Shown: positions 1 to 6,598, numbered from the stretch's first letter. The stretch is 8,606 nucleotides of DNA from Deinococcus sp. (GCA_023382135.1 JAMCQK010000022.1:1-8606), one strand, 5' to 3'. A program made the numbers and translations. Notes: generated from the letters alone by a model not told the origin.

Positions 1-36
1 CAGCTGGTGCGGCTGGTGGAAAGCCTGGGGAAGTAG
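1..36 (+). CDS. C-terminal end of an unidentified protein (partial)
   Basis: The first frame reads QLVRLVESLGK and stops at TAG 34-36. Only 11 residues are visible, which is too few to assign a family. The reading is supported mainly by position: the stop lies 5 bases before the thioesterase start, and the purine-rich GGGGAAG at 27-33 could serve as that gene's ribosome binding site. This is the spacing expected for two genes of one operon. The short leucine-rich string is compatible with an amphipathic C-terminal helix, but it could also be an open stretch by chance. Confidence 0.4.
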   Translation, partial: QLVRLVESLGK

Positions 37-41
37 CCTGC

Positions 42-446
42 ATGACTGCCAGATTGCCGATTACCGTTCGCTACGCCGAGACCGACGCCATGGGTGTGGT
101 GCATCATGCGGTCTACCCGGTCTGGCTCGAGGCCGCGCGGGTGCAGTGGATGGACGAGATTGGCCTTCCCTATGCTCAGGTGGAACAGCAAGGCATCAAT
201 TTTTCGGTTATCGAACTTTTCGTGAGGTATCGCAGTCCTGTCAGATTTGGCCAGGTTATCCTGGTCGAGGCTTCGCTCACCGAACTAACCACCAGGAGCG
301 TTCGCTTTGATTACCGGGTGTTTTCTGAAGATGTGCCTTGTGCCGAAGGGCACACCCGCCACTTGGCCACCGATCGCTCGGGGAAAGTGATTCGTTTACC
401 TGAGGCTGTATACCAGAAACTCTTGCCCCACGTGCAAAGCCGCTAA
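42..446 (+). CDS. Acyl-CoA thioesterase, YbgC/4HBT hotdog family
   Basis: This 134-residue protein has the usual length of a single hotdog-fold thioesterase, a cytoplasmic enzyme that hydrolyses acyl-CoA to free acid and CoA. The N-terminal signature RYAETDAMGVVHHAVYPVW (residues 10-28) matches the 4-hydroxybenzoyl-CoA thioesterase/YbgC motif. Asp15 is the expected catalytic acidic residue, and the following HHAVY plus Glu30 fit the start of the long central helix. No signal peptide or membrane segment is visible. ATG 42 is the natural start because it directly precedes the conserved first strand and has GGGGAAG 9-15 bases upstream. The substrate cannot be read from the sequence: YbgC-type enzymes act on short-chain or aromatic acyl-CoAs. 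Association with the Tol-Pal system, seen for YbgC in proteobacteria, is not supported here because no tol genes are present. Confidence 0.88.
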   Translation: MTARLPITVRYAETDAMGVVHHAVYPVWLEAARVQWMDEIGLPYAQVEQQGINFSVIELFVRYRSPVRFGQVILVEASLTELTTRSVRFDYRVFSEDVPCAEGHTRHLATDRSGKVIRLPEAVYQKLLPHVQSR

Positions 447-469
447 CTGGCGGGACCTTGCTGGCCGGA

Positions 470-496
470 TTCCCGCTCGGATATCCGTGCTAGACT
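470..496 (+). promoter_or_regulatory. Possible promoter of the aminotransferase gene
   Basis: The gap 447-532 contains TGC-TAGACT (488-496), which reads as an extended -10 element (TGn followed by a TAnnnT hexamer). A poor -35 candidate, TTCCCG, lies at 470-475 with a short 15-base spacer. Initiation near 503 would give a leader of about 30 bases that includes the GAGG ribosome binding site at 522-525, 7 bases before ATG 533. The spacer is off-consensus and the call is by eye, so it is tentative. Confidence 0.33.
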
Positions 497-532
497 TGTC
501 CCGAATCAGCGGCACCACCCTGAGGTAGTCCT

Positions 533-1768
533 ATGGACGCATTCAGCTTGTTCGAAAAACACATCAACCCGGGCCTGGCTGGCCTGCTCCGCTTTACCGG
601 GCTCGACAAGGTGGAGTCCCACGCGCAAGGAGTATACGTCTGGGACACCGAGGGGAAAAAATACCTCGACTTTTTAGGGCTCTACGGAACGCTTTCGCTG
701 GGCCACCGGCATCCTAAAGTGGTGGAAGCGGTCAGGAGGCAGCTCGACAAAATGCCCATGTCGGTGCGGATTCTGGTCTCGGAGCCAGGCGCGCGCCTGG
801 CGGAGAAGCTCGCCGAAATTACCCCCGGAGATCTCTCGATGGTTTTCTTCGGCAACTCTGGCGCGGAGGCGGTGGAGGCCGCGCTCAAATTTGCGCGTTT
901 TTACACCGGCAAGGTGGAGTTTATCACCACCGAAGGCGGCTACCACGGCAAGACCATGGGAGCGCTCTCGGTCACACCCAAGGAGCAGTACCAGCAGCCC
1001 GCGCGCCCGCTGGTTCCAGGGGTCAAGGTGGTCCCTTTTGGAAACGCGGGAGCGGTTCTCGAGGCCATTACCCCCGAGACCGCCGCGGTGATCGTAGAGC
1101 CCATCCAAGGCGAAGGCGGGATCCGCGTGCCCCCAGAGGGCTACCTGAAAGAGCTGCGGCGCGTTACGCGCGAAAGAGGCGTGCTCCTGATCGCCGACGA
1201 AGTACAGACAGGCCTTGGCCGCACCGGCAAGCTCTGGGGCGTGGACTGGGAAGGGGTGGAGCCGGATATCCTGACCAGCGCGAAAGCGCTGGGTGGCGGC
1301 GTAATGCCGATTTCCGCCACCATTGCCCGGGCGGAAATTATGGAGATTTACAAGCGCGAGCCCCTGATTCACTCCACTACTTTTGGCGGCAACCCGTTGG
1401 CGGCTGCGGCGGGGCTTGCGGCCATCGAAGTGACTTTGGAAGAGAACTTGCCGGCACGCGCGCTCGAGATGGGCAACTACCTGATGTCCTCGTTGCAGAG
1501 CTTGTGGAAGGCTTATCCCCGGTTTATTCAGGAAGTACGGGGGAGAGGGCTGATGGTGGGCCTCGAGTTCGCCGATGCCGATATTGGCGCTTTGGTGGTG
1601 GCCGAGCTTGCCAGCCGGGGCGTGCTCACCGCGTTCGGGCTCAACAACCCCAAAGTGGTGCGGCTTGAGCCGCCGCTTATTGTCGAACCAGTTCACATTG
1701 ACCAGTGCGTCGAAGCGCTGGCGGGCGCTCTCAAGGCCACCGAGGCCGCGCTGGAAGGTGTTATGTAG
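533..1768 (+). CDS. Class-III PLP aminotransferase, putrescine/ornithine type
   Basis: This 411-residue enzyme transfers an omega-amino group from a diamine or basic amino acid to a 2-oxo acid using pyridoxal phosphate. The whole fold-type I layout is present: the substrate-side segment GLYGTLSLGHRHP (49-61), the phosphate-binding NSGAE (108-112), the ring-stacking YHG (137-139), ADEVQTG (221-227) with cofactor-binding Asp222 and Gln225, the Schiff-base Lys251 in TSAKALGGG, and TTFGGNPLA after it. Several strings recall Escherichia coli putrescine aminotransferase (PatA/YgjG) more than ArgD: NPGL near the N-terminus, ALGGGVMPI with ATIA, and LNNPKVVRLEPPL near the C-terminus. PatA-like is therefore my preferred reading; acetylornithine, ornithine or 4-aminobutyrate aminotransferase cannot be excluded. 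The start is supported by GAGG at 522-525. The protein is complete, and rnr follows after 23 bases. In a polyamine-rich thermophile a diamine transaminase would be plausible. Confidence 0.85.
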   Translation: MDAFSLFEKHINPGLAGLLRFTGLDKVESHAQGVYVWDTEGKKYLDFLGLYGTLSLGHRHPKVVEAVRRQLDKMPMSVRILVSEPGARLAEKLAEITPGDLSMVFFGNSGAEAVEAALKFARFYTGKVEFITTEGGYHGKTMGALSVTPKEQYQQPARPLVPGVKVVPFGNAGAVLEAITPETAAVIVEPIQGEGGIRVPPEGYLKELRRVTRERGVLLIADEVQTGLGRTGKLWGVDWEGVEPDILTSAKALGGGVMPISATIARAEIMEIYKREPLIHSTTFGGNPLAAAAGLAAIEVTLEENLPARALEMGNYLMSSLQSLWKAYPRFIQEVRGRGLMVGLEFADADIGALVVAELASRGVLTAFGLNNPKVVRLEPPLIVEPVHIDQCVEALAGALKATEAALEGVM

Positions 1769-1779
1769 ACCGGTAAAAT
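1751..1779 (+). promoter_or_regulatory. Candidate promoter for rnr with a very short leader
   Basis: TAAAAT at 1774-1779 is a 5 of 6 match to the -10 consensus and sits in the 23-base gap before rnr. A weak -35 candidate, CTGGAA (1751-1756), lies 17 bases upstream inside the end of the aminotransferase gene. Initiation about 7 bases after the -10 would fall near 1786, leaving only about 5 bases before ATG 1792. The leader TTTTTCTTTGC has no Shine-Dalgarno sequence, which fits a leaderless or nearly leaderless mRNA, a common arrangement in Deinococcus and Thermus. Confidence 0.35.
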
Positions 1780-1791
1780 CTTTTTCTTTGC

Positions 1792-4053
1792 ATGAAACAG
1801 CGCATTCTTGAACACCTCAAGTTAAACCCCAAGGAAAGTTATGACCTTCGGGAGCTGGTCAGGGTCTTGCGGCTCGACCGCCTCGAGGCCAAGGAAGCGC
1901 TGGCATCATTGGTGAACGAAGGCAAGATTGCCGCGCTCAACAGACACAGCTACGCGCTTCCGGGCGTGAAGAAAAAAGCTCGCCCGGGTGCGGTGGAGGG
2001 AAAAATCCAGGTACACCCCTCGGGATTTGGCTTTGTAATTCCCTACGACCCTTCCAAGACCGATCTGTACATCCCCAAGACCGAACTTGCCGGAGCCTGG
2101 CATGGCGACCGGGTGCGGGCAGTGCCAAAGCCGGTAGCGCGGGGAGGGCGTGCCGCCGGACGCGTGCTGGAAGTTATCGAAAGGGCCAGCCAGGTGGTGA
2201 TTGGGCGGCTTATCTTTTACAAAGGATTTGCTTGGCTAAAGCCAGATGATCCCCGTTTTCCCCAGGTGAAGCTCAAGCCGGAGGGGCTCTTTGGTCTCGA
2301 GGCGGGAGCGCGTATTGTTGCCCAGGTCCATTTCCCCGTTGCTAAAAAAGGCGCCGCCGAACCCCACGCCACGCTCACGCGTTTCCTGGGCCAGGGCGAA
2401 GGCCCCGAAGTCGAGGCCGAGGCGGTGATCGCCAAGTACCAGCTCAAAGACGTTTTTGAGCCGGAAACACTGGCCGAAGCCGGCAGACTTTCGTCTCCCA
2501 TTAGCGCCAGCGAGCGCCAAGGGCGCCGCGACTTTCGTTCCCTTCGGGTGTTCACTGTAGACGGCGCGGACGCCAAAGACTTTGACGATGCCATTCACAT
2601 TGAGCGCTTGCCAAACGGGCGCTACCGAGTCGGAATACACATTGCCGACGTGTCCCATTACGTACAGGAGGGGTCTGCCTTGGACCTCGAGGCCTACCAG
2701 CGCTCCACCAGCGTCTACCTTCCCGGCCGTGTGCTGCCCATGCTCCCGGAGATCCTCTCCAACGGCGTATGCTCACTGGTGCCGCAGCAGGAAAGGCTTG
2801 TGCTCTCGGTAGTTGTCGAACTCGATGCCGAGGGCAGCGTACTCAACTACCACTTTCACCAGGGCACTATCCAAAGCTGCGCCCGGCTCACCTACAACCA
2901 AGTGCAGGCTTTTGTGGAAGGCCTGCCCCTGCCCAAGGACATGGCGTTTTTAGAGGATGACCTGCGGGAGCTTGTCCGGCTTACGCGCGTGCTCAAGTCC
3001 GCCCGTGTAGCCAGGGGCGCGCTCAACTTTGACTTCACCGAGGTCAAGGTGGCGGCGGATGAAGGCCAGATTCACCTGGTCCCGATCCGCGAACACGATG
3101 CCCGCAGCCTGATTGAAGAGCTCATGCTGCTGGCTAACCAGACGGTGGCCAGGCATCTTTCCGAGCGCGAGATTCCCGCCTTGTACCGTGTTCACGAAGA
3201 CCCCAGCCAGGACCAGTACCGCAAGCTGGTAGCCGCGCTGGGCCGTCTGGGCTACCTTCTTCCCGGCGGCGAACCCACACCCCAGGCGCTCCAGGATGTC
3301 CTCAAGAAGGCGCAGGGCCGCCCGGAAGCGCCTGTGGTGTCTAGCTTGTTGCTGCGCTCGCTCAAATTAGCGCGCTACGCGGCGGAAAACCTGGGACACT
3401 TTGGCCTGGCGGCGGAGCACTATCTCCACTTCACCAGCCCGATCCGCCGTTACCCGGATCTAGTGGTCCACCGGGTTATCAAGACCCTGCTTGCGCGCAA
3501 GCTCACGCCTAAGAAACTAGCCGACTGGTCGGAGAAGTTTCCCCGCATGGCCGAGCACACCTCGGACCGGGAGCGCAAGGCCGAGGCCGCGGAGCGCGAG
3601 CTTTCCAAGTACTATCACTGCCTGTGGGCGCTCGCCCACGTGGGCGAGCCCTTTGAAGGCCTGGTGTCCGGTGTGAGCGCCTCGGGCGTGTTTGTGGCCC
3701 TGCCCAACGGGGTGGAGGGGCTTGTCCGGCTTGCGGACTTGAAGGACGACCATTACAGCTACCAGGAAGAACTCCTTTCCCTGACCGGCGCCAGGAGCAA
3801 GAAACAGATCCGGATTGGCGACTCGTTCCCCGTCCGCATTGCGCGGGTGAACTTGGCGCTTCGGCATATCGACCTTGAACCTGGCAGCGGCGAGGCCAAG
3901 CTAGCCAAGCCCGAAGAGCAAAGAACCTTGCCGCGCCCCGAGCGCAAACGCAAAAAAGGCAGAGCCAAAGGCGCCAAAAGCCAAGGGCGCCCTAAAAGCC
4001 CCGCTCCACAGCTAAAAAGACGGGCTTTACGGCGACGCAAGCGCGGCCAGTGA
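1792..4053 (+). CDS. rnr: Ribonuclease R (3'-5' exoribonuclease, RNB family)
   Basis: This 753-residue processive 3'-5' exoribonuclease degrades structured RNA, including rRNA and mRNA fragments, in the cytoplasm. The domain order is complete: an N-terminal winged helix (about 1-60), cold-shock/OB domains (about 65-205), the RNB catalytic core (about 250-580), an S1 domain (about 625-705), and a Lys/Arg-rich tail (about 706-753). The catalytic cluster VDGADAKDFDDAIHIE supplies Asp267, Asp273, Asp275 and Asp276, matching the two-metal aspartates of E. coli RNase R. HFTSPIRRYPDL (556-567) is the other RNB hallmark. The presence of the winged helix and basic tail favours RNase R over RNase II. 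ATG 1792 opens the winged helix exactly, although no ribosome binding site is visible. A possible terminator overlaps the stop codon. The length is close to that of other RNase R proteins, and I see no missing key residue. Confidence 0.95.
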   Translation: MKQRILEHLKLNPKESYDLRELVRVLRLDRLEAKEALASLVNEGKIAALNRHSYALPGVKKKARPGAVEGKIQVHPSGFGFVIPYDPSKTDLYIPKTELAGAWHGDRVRAVPKPVARGGRAAGRVLEVIERASQVVIGRLIFYKGFAWLKPDDPRFPQVKLKPEGLFGLEAGARIVAQVHFPVAKKGAAEPHATLTRFLGQGEGPEVEAEAVIAKYQLKDVFEPETLAEAGRLSSPISASERQGRRDFRSLRVFTVDGADAKDFDDAIHIERLPNGRYRVGIHIADVSHYVQEGSALDLEAYQRSTSVYLPGRVLPMLPEILSNGVCSLVPQQERLVLSVVVELDAEGSVLNYHFHQGTIQSCARLTYNQVQAFVEGLPLPKDMAFLEDDLRELVRLTRVLKSARVARGALNFDFTEVKVAADEGQIHLVPIREHDARSLIEELMLLANQTVARHLSEREIPALYRVHEDPSQDQYRKLVAALGRLGYLLPGGEPTPQALQDVLKKAQGRPEAPVVSSLLLRSLKLARYAAENLGHFGLAAEHYLHFTSPIRRYPDLVVHRVIKTLLARKLTPKKLADWSEKFPRMAEHTSDRERKAEAAERELSKYYHCLWALAHVGEPFEGLVSGVSASGVFVALPNGVEGLVRLADLKDDHYSYQEELLSLTGARSKKQIRIGDSFPVRIARVNLALRHIDLEPGSGEAKLAKPEEQRTLPRPERKRKKGRAKGAKSQGRPKSPAPQLKRRALRRRKRGQ

Positions 4054-4059
4054 ATTTTT
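4026..4059 (+). terminator. Possible intrinsic terminator overlapping the rnr stop
   Basis: TTTACGGC (4026-4033) can pair with GCC-A-GTGAA (4046-4054), giving 8 pairs including one G-U and one bulged A. The stem is followed directly by five T residues at 4055-4059. The stem lies in the last codons of rnr and spans its TGA stop. Stability is modest and the T-run is short, so partial termination or a chance hairpin are both possible. Confidence 0.33.
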
Positions 4060-4095
4060 ACCTTGCTGCTGGGGTATCGTTTATCTGGGTCGACC

Positions 4096-4710
4096 GTGAA
4101 CCATGCGCCTGAACAAAAACGGGGGAAACCAACTTTACTAATTGGCCTGACCGGCAGTATTGGCAGCGGTAAGTCTACGGTGGCCCGCTATCTGCGCGAG
4201 CTGGGGGTAACCGTGCTGGACGCCGACGAGTACGCCCGCGAGGGGGCGCTGGTCCTTCAGAAAGAGATCTGCCACCAGTTCCCCGAAGTATGCCTGGAGG
4301 GCGTGATCGACCGGAAAAAGCTTTCAGAGCATGTGTTCTCGGATGCGGCTGCCAGGGCAAGGCTTGAAGGTATTCTGCACCCCTACGTGCGTAGCCGCCT
4401 CGAGGCCGAAGTCGAACATCTGACCAAATCTGGTGTGGACCTGATTGTCCTCGAGATCCCCCTTTTGTTCGAGAGCGGATGGGACAAGCGTCTCGACGGG
4501 GTGCTGGTGGTTGCGGCGTCTCTTGAGAACCGGCTCAAGAGATTGGCAGAGCGCAGCAGACTGTCTGAAGCGTCGGCTACCGCCCGCGACCGGGCGCAGA
4601 TGCCCCAGGAGGAAAAAATCAAACGGGCCACCTGGGTTATTTGGAACGACCAAGACCCGTCGGTTCTGCACGAACACGTGTGCGCGTGGGCGAAAGAGGT
4701 CCTCCCTTGA
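4096..4710 (+). CDS. coaE: Dephospho-CoA kinase
   Basis: CoaE phosphorylates the 3'-hydroxyl of dephospho-CoA with ATP, the last step of CoA synthesis. The P-loop GLTGSIGSGKST (residues 17-28) is complete, with Lys26 binding the nucleotide phosphates. VLDADE (40-45) supplies the acidic pair expected at the active site, followed by the CoA-binding lid region and the late RAQMPQEEK motif. The frame stays open upstream to a TTG at 4063, but GTG 4096 is preferred. It yields 204 residues starting MNHAPEQ, close in length and N-terminal form to the Thermus thermophilus enzyme as I remember it, whereas the extra 11 residues from TTG 4063 look non-conserved. No good Shine-Dalgarno precedes either start. 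The stop TGA 4708-4710 overlaps the TTG start of the next gene, so the two are probably translationally coupled. Confidence 0.92.
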   Translation: MNHAPEQKRGKPTLLIGLTGSIGSGKSTVARYLRELGVTVLDADEYAREGALVLQKEICHQFPEVCLEGVIDRKKLSEHVFSDAAARARLEGILHPYVRSRLEAEVEHLTKSGVDLIVLEIPLLFESGWDKRLDGVLVVAASLENRLKRLAERSRLSEASATARDRAQMPQEEKIKRATWVIWNDQDPSVLHEHVCAWAKEVLP

Positions 4711-5510
4711 AGATCGTGCACGACTGGCTGGGTGAGGTTCTACTGCCGGATTCCGCGCAAAGAATCATCTCACTGGCTCCCAACGTTACCGATGCGCTTT
4801 ATGCGCTGGGCCTGGGAGAAAAACTGGTTGGGCGCAGCGCTTTTTGTTACCGGCCCCAAGCGGTCAACGCCCTTCCGGTTATCGCCAGCTATACCAAGGT
4901 CCGCTGGGATCTTTTAGAGAGCCTGAAGCCGGACTTGGTGCTCATCAGCACCGGAGTCCAACGGCCGCTCTTGGGCGAGCTGCATAAAGCGGGTCTGCCT
5001 GTTTTTCCGGTTCCACTGCCGCAAAGCCCCTACGGCATTCTGGAGAACCTGATCCTGGTTGGTGAGCTGCTGGGAGCTGGCGAACAGGCCTCAAAACTCG
5101 CCGTGGAACTTTCGTCACGCTACCAGTCGCTCGCCGGGGCCCTTCCGCCCATTCGCACCTATCTGGAGTTCGACCTCGGCGGCCCCATTACCGTAGGGCG
5201 CGGCAGCTACGTAGGCGAGGCGCTCAGGCACCTGGGCCTCGTGAACGTCTATGCCCACCACCCGCAGAGCTACTTTGCGCCCGACCTGGCCGAACTGCCA
5301 CTGCTGGAACCCGGACTGGTCATCTACGAACCCAAGCCGAACCGAAGCCGGGGCGAAGCAAAAGCCCGCGAACTCGTGGCTTCCCGCCAGTGGGGCTTTC
5401 CCCTGGCTGTTACCGGCGGCGACGAGCTGGCCCATTACGGGCCGCTTTTCTTCCAGTTCCTCGAAAAGCTCGCCCGGCAGATAAAGACGCTTTTAGAAAA
5501 TAAAAGCTAG
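4707..5510 (+). CDS. BtuF-like (PeripBP_2) binding protein without signal peptide
   Basis: This predicted 267-residue protein has the fold of class III ABC-transporter binding proteins for cobalamin or ferric siderophores. The N-terminal RIISLAPNVTDALYALGLGEKLVG (residues 19-42) is the typical first strand and helix of the BtuF/FhuD group. WDLLESLKPDLVLIST (67-82) marks the second conserved strand, and the C-terminal lobe includes LEPGLVIYEP (200-209). TTG 4707 is chosen because it overlaps the coaE stop as TTGA and has AAGAGG at 4694-4699, 7 bases upstream. The frame is open further left, but that part overlaps coaE and reads as an arginine-rich shadow. No signal peptide or lipobox Cys is present, so the protein probably stays in the cytoplasm, unlike classical BtuF. 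No permease or ATPase gene is adjacent. The ligand is unknown; the widespread annotation cobalamin-binding protein would be a guess. Confidence 0.75.
   Translation: MKIVHDWLGEVLLPDSAQRIISLAPNVTDALYALGLGEKLVGRSAFCYRPQAVNALPVIASYTKVRWDLLESLKPDLVLISTGVQRPLLGELHKAGLPVFPVPLPQSPYGILENLILVGELLGAGEQASKLAVELSSRYQSLAGALPPIRTYLEFDLGGPITVGRGSYVGEALRHLGLVNVYAHHPQSYFAPDLAELPLLEPGLVIYEPKPNRSRGEAKARELVASRQWGFPLAVTGGDELAHYGPLFFQFLEKLARQIKTLLENKS
5489..5507. repeat. Perfect inverted repeat at the end of the BtuF-like gene
   Basis: GCTTTTA (5489-5495) and TAAAAGC (5501-5507) form a perfect 7-base-pair stem with a GAAAA loop, ending one base before the TAG stop. It is A/T-rich and is not followed by a T-run, so it does not read as a normal intrinsic terminator. 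It could protect the 3' end of the mRNA, or it may follow by chance from the Lys-Thr-Leu-Leu-Glu-Asn-Lys codons. Confidence 0.4.
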
Positions 5511-5564
5511 CGGCGTATGCCATATCCCCCTGTTCGCTACCTAAAGAGGGGGACTTATCCGCCG
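5511..5564. repeat. Two-tier hairpin at the start of the intergenic region
   Basis: An inner perfect stem TCCCCCT (5525-5531) with AGGGGGA (5547-5553) has a 15-base loop. It is enclosed by an outer perfect stem CGGCG (5511-5515) with CGCCG (5560-5564). The outer arm begins immediately after the stop of the BtuF-like gene. No poly-T follows on the plus strand, so if this ends transcription it is not a canonical Rho-independent terminator. RNA 3'-end protection or attenuation are alternatives. Confidence 0.4.
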
Positions 5565-5650
5565 GGTTGGGGATGTCTACAGCAAGGCGCTTGGCTTTAC
5601 GGACGCCAGCAGTTTGGTTGAAGAGGGGGTAGGTCCAGTGCGATGGGCGG

Positions 5651-5673
5651 AGTCCAGCCTACAAGGCTGGATT
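5651..5673. repeat. Strong hairpin in the intergenic region
   Basis: TCCAGCC (5653-5659) and GGCTGGA (5665-5671) form a perfect 7-base-pair stem around a TACAA loop. Adding a G-T pair (5652/5672) and an A-T pair (5651/5673) gives 9 pairs. The stem is GC-rich, the loop is compact, and no T-run follows, so it reads as an RNA structural element and not as a terminator. Confidence 0.5.
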
Positions 5674-5784
5674 GCGGGGTGGAGACCGAATGGAGTCGGT
5701 ACTGAAGTTGGGGCAAGGCCAAGGGCAACCCACAAGGCTAGTTACATAACCTTCTCGGCAGTCCCTGTTCTGCCCAATGTGGGG

Positions 5785-5790
5785 TAAGTT
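5785..5790 (+). promoter_or_regulatory. Possible -10 element for leaderless coaX mRNA
   Basis: TAAGTT ends 6 bases before ATG 5797, the spacing expected if transcription starts at the first base of the start codon. There is no Shine-Dalgarno sequence at normal distance; the only G-run, GGGG at 5781-5784, is 12 bases away. No convincing -35 hexamer is visible about 17 bases upstream, so confidence is low. Confidence 0.2.
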
Positions 5791-5796
5791 AATCTC

Positions 5797-6570
5797 ATGC
5801 TCCTAGCCATTGATATTGGTAACACCAACATCACCCTGGGACTTTACATAGGCGATTCGCTAGGCCCCCGGTGGCGTATGGCTACTGACCACCAGCGCAT
5901 GCCCGACGAATACGGCATCGCTTTGCTGGGTATGTTGGCCCACAGTGGCCACCGTGCCGAGCAAGTCTCGGCGGTGGTGATGGCCTCTGTGGTGCCTCCC
6001 CTTACCAGCACCTTTGTGCAGGCCTCGCGCGTATACCTCAAGCAAGAACCTTTGGTGGTAGATGCCACCCTCAAAACGGGGGTGCGGGTCCATTATGATG
6101 ACCCCTCGCAGGTGGGAGCCGATCGTATTGTGGACGCGGCTGCGGTGCAAAAGCTTTACGGAGGCCCGGCTTGCGTGGTGGACTTTGGCACTGCGACTAC
6201 CTTTGACGCCATCACCGCCGAGGGGGATTACCTGGGCGGGGCAATCGCGCCGGGGATCGGCATTTCTGCTGAAGCCTTGTTCCAACGGGCCGCCAAGTTG
6301 CCCAAGGTAGATTTACAACGCCCTCCTTCTCCAATCGGGCGTAACACCGTGCACTCCATACAGTCCGGGCTTTTATTTGGCTACGTGGGGCTGGTAGAGG
6401 GGATGGTGGCCCGTTTCCGGCAAGAGCTTGGCCCCGACATGAAGGTGATCGGTACGGGTGGCCTGGCCGAGATGATTGCCAGGGAAACCGACGTGATCCA
6501 GATCACGGCTCCTTGGCTTACCTTGGATGGGCTAAAGATCATTTGGGAAACCAACAAAGCTGTTCGTTGA
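5797..6570 (+). CDS. coaX: Type III pantothenate kinase
   Basis: CoaX phosphorylates pantothenate, the first committed step of CoA synthesis. The type III enzyme is a cytoplasmic ASKHA-fold dimer that is not feedback-inhibited by CoA. The 257-residue length is typical. The phosphate-binding segment AIDIGNTN (4-11) carries Asp6. GADRIVDAAA (107-116) is the pantothenate-side motif with catalytic Asp109. VVDFGTATTFD (127-137) is the second ATP-binding motif with Asp129. The late GTGGLAE segment completes the C-terminal ATPase half. ATG 5797 is the only start that preserves the first strand. coaBC starts 28 bases after the stop, so the two are very likely one transcript. No cysteine, signal or truncation oddity is visible. 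Confidence 0.95.
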   Translation: MLLAIDIGNTNITLGLYIGDSLGPRWRMATDHQRMPDEYGIALLGMLAHSGHRAEQVSAVVMASVVPPLTSTFVQASRVYLKQEPLVVDATLKTGVRVHYDDPSQVGADRIVDAAAVQKLYGGPACVVDFGTATTFDAITAEGDYLGGAIAPGIGISAEALFQRAAKLPKVDLQRPPSPIGRNTVHSIQSGLLFGYVGLVEGMVARFRQELGPDMKVIGTGGLAEMIARETDVIQITAPWLTLDGLKIIWETNKAVR

Positions 6571-6598
6571 GGCCAAGGTCCAGCGGCCAAAGAGATGT

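Larger units (their letters stand above)
5511..5796 (+). other. Structured intergenic region upstream of coaX
   Basis: This 286-base gap separates the rnr-coaE block from coaX-coaBC. From about 5611 to 5740 the plus strand is G-rich and purine-rich and can fold locally. There is a strong hairpin at 5651-5673 and a weaker one, ACCGA/TCGGT, at 5685-5700. A possible enclosing stem pairs GGTCCA (5632-5637) with TGGA-GA-CC (5680-5687), but it competes with the 5685-5700 hairpin. ACAAGGCT occurs twice (5661-5668 and 5732-5739). One frame is free of stops for 80 codons (5545-5784) and ends at TAA 5785-5787, but it contains no ATG. I recognise no tRNA, rRNA, tmRNA, RNase P RNA or known riboswitch. 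It may be an uncharacterised ncRNA or leader, or the remnant of a mobile element. Confidence 0.35.

Noticed and set aside
674..1696. Long open frame on the minus strand opposite the aminotransferase (340 codons)
   Set aside because: It is the antisense of a complete, motif-rich aminotransferase gene in GC-rich DNA. Its product is rich in Arg, His and Gly with no recognisable domain.
4063..4095. TTG 4063 as the coaE start
   Set aside because: It adds 11 residues not expected in the family. GTG 4096 gives a length and N-terminus like the Thermus enzyme as I recall it. This is a preference, not proof.
4103..4141. Small ORF from ATG 4103 (12 codons) inside coaE
   Set aside because: It lies out of frame within the coaE coding region, has no ribosome binding site, and is too short to judge. 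Probably chance.
4641..4706. Upstream extension of the BtuF-like protein to ATG 4641
   Set aside because: The extra 22 residues overlap the conserved end of coaE, are Arg/Pro-rich, and precede no signal peptide. TTG 4707 has a good AAGAGG site and the typical stop-start overlap.
5581..5760. Cobalamin riboswitch, tRNA, tmRNA or RNase P RNA in the gap before coaX
   Set aside because: A cobalamin riboswitch was considered because of the BtuF-like neighbour, but the B12-box consensus is absent. No cloverleaf or other known RNA hallmark was found.
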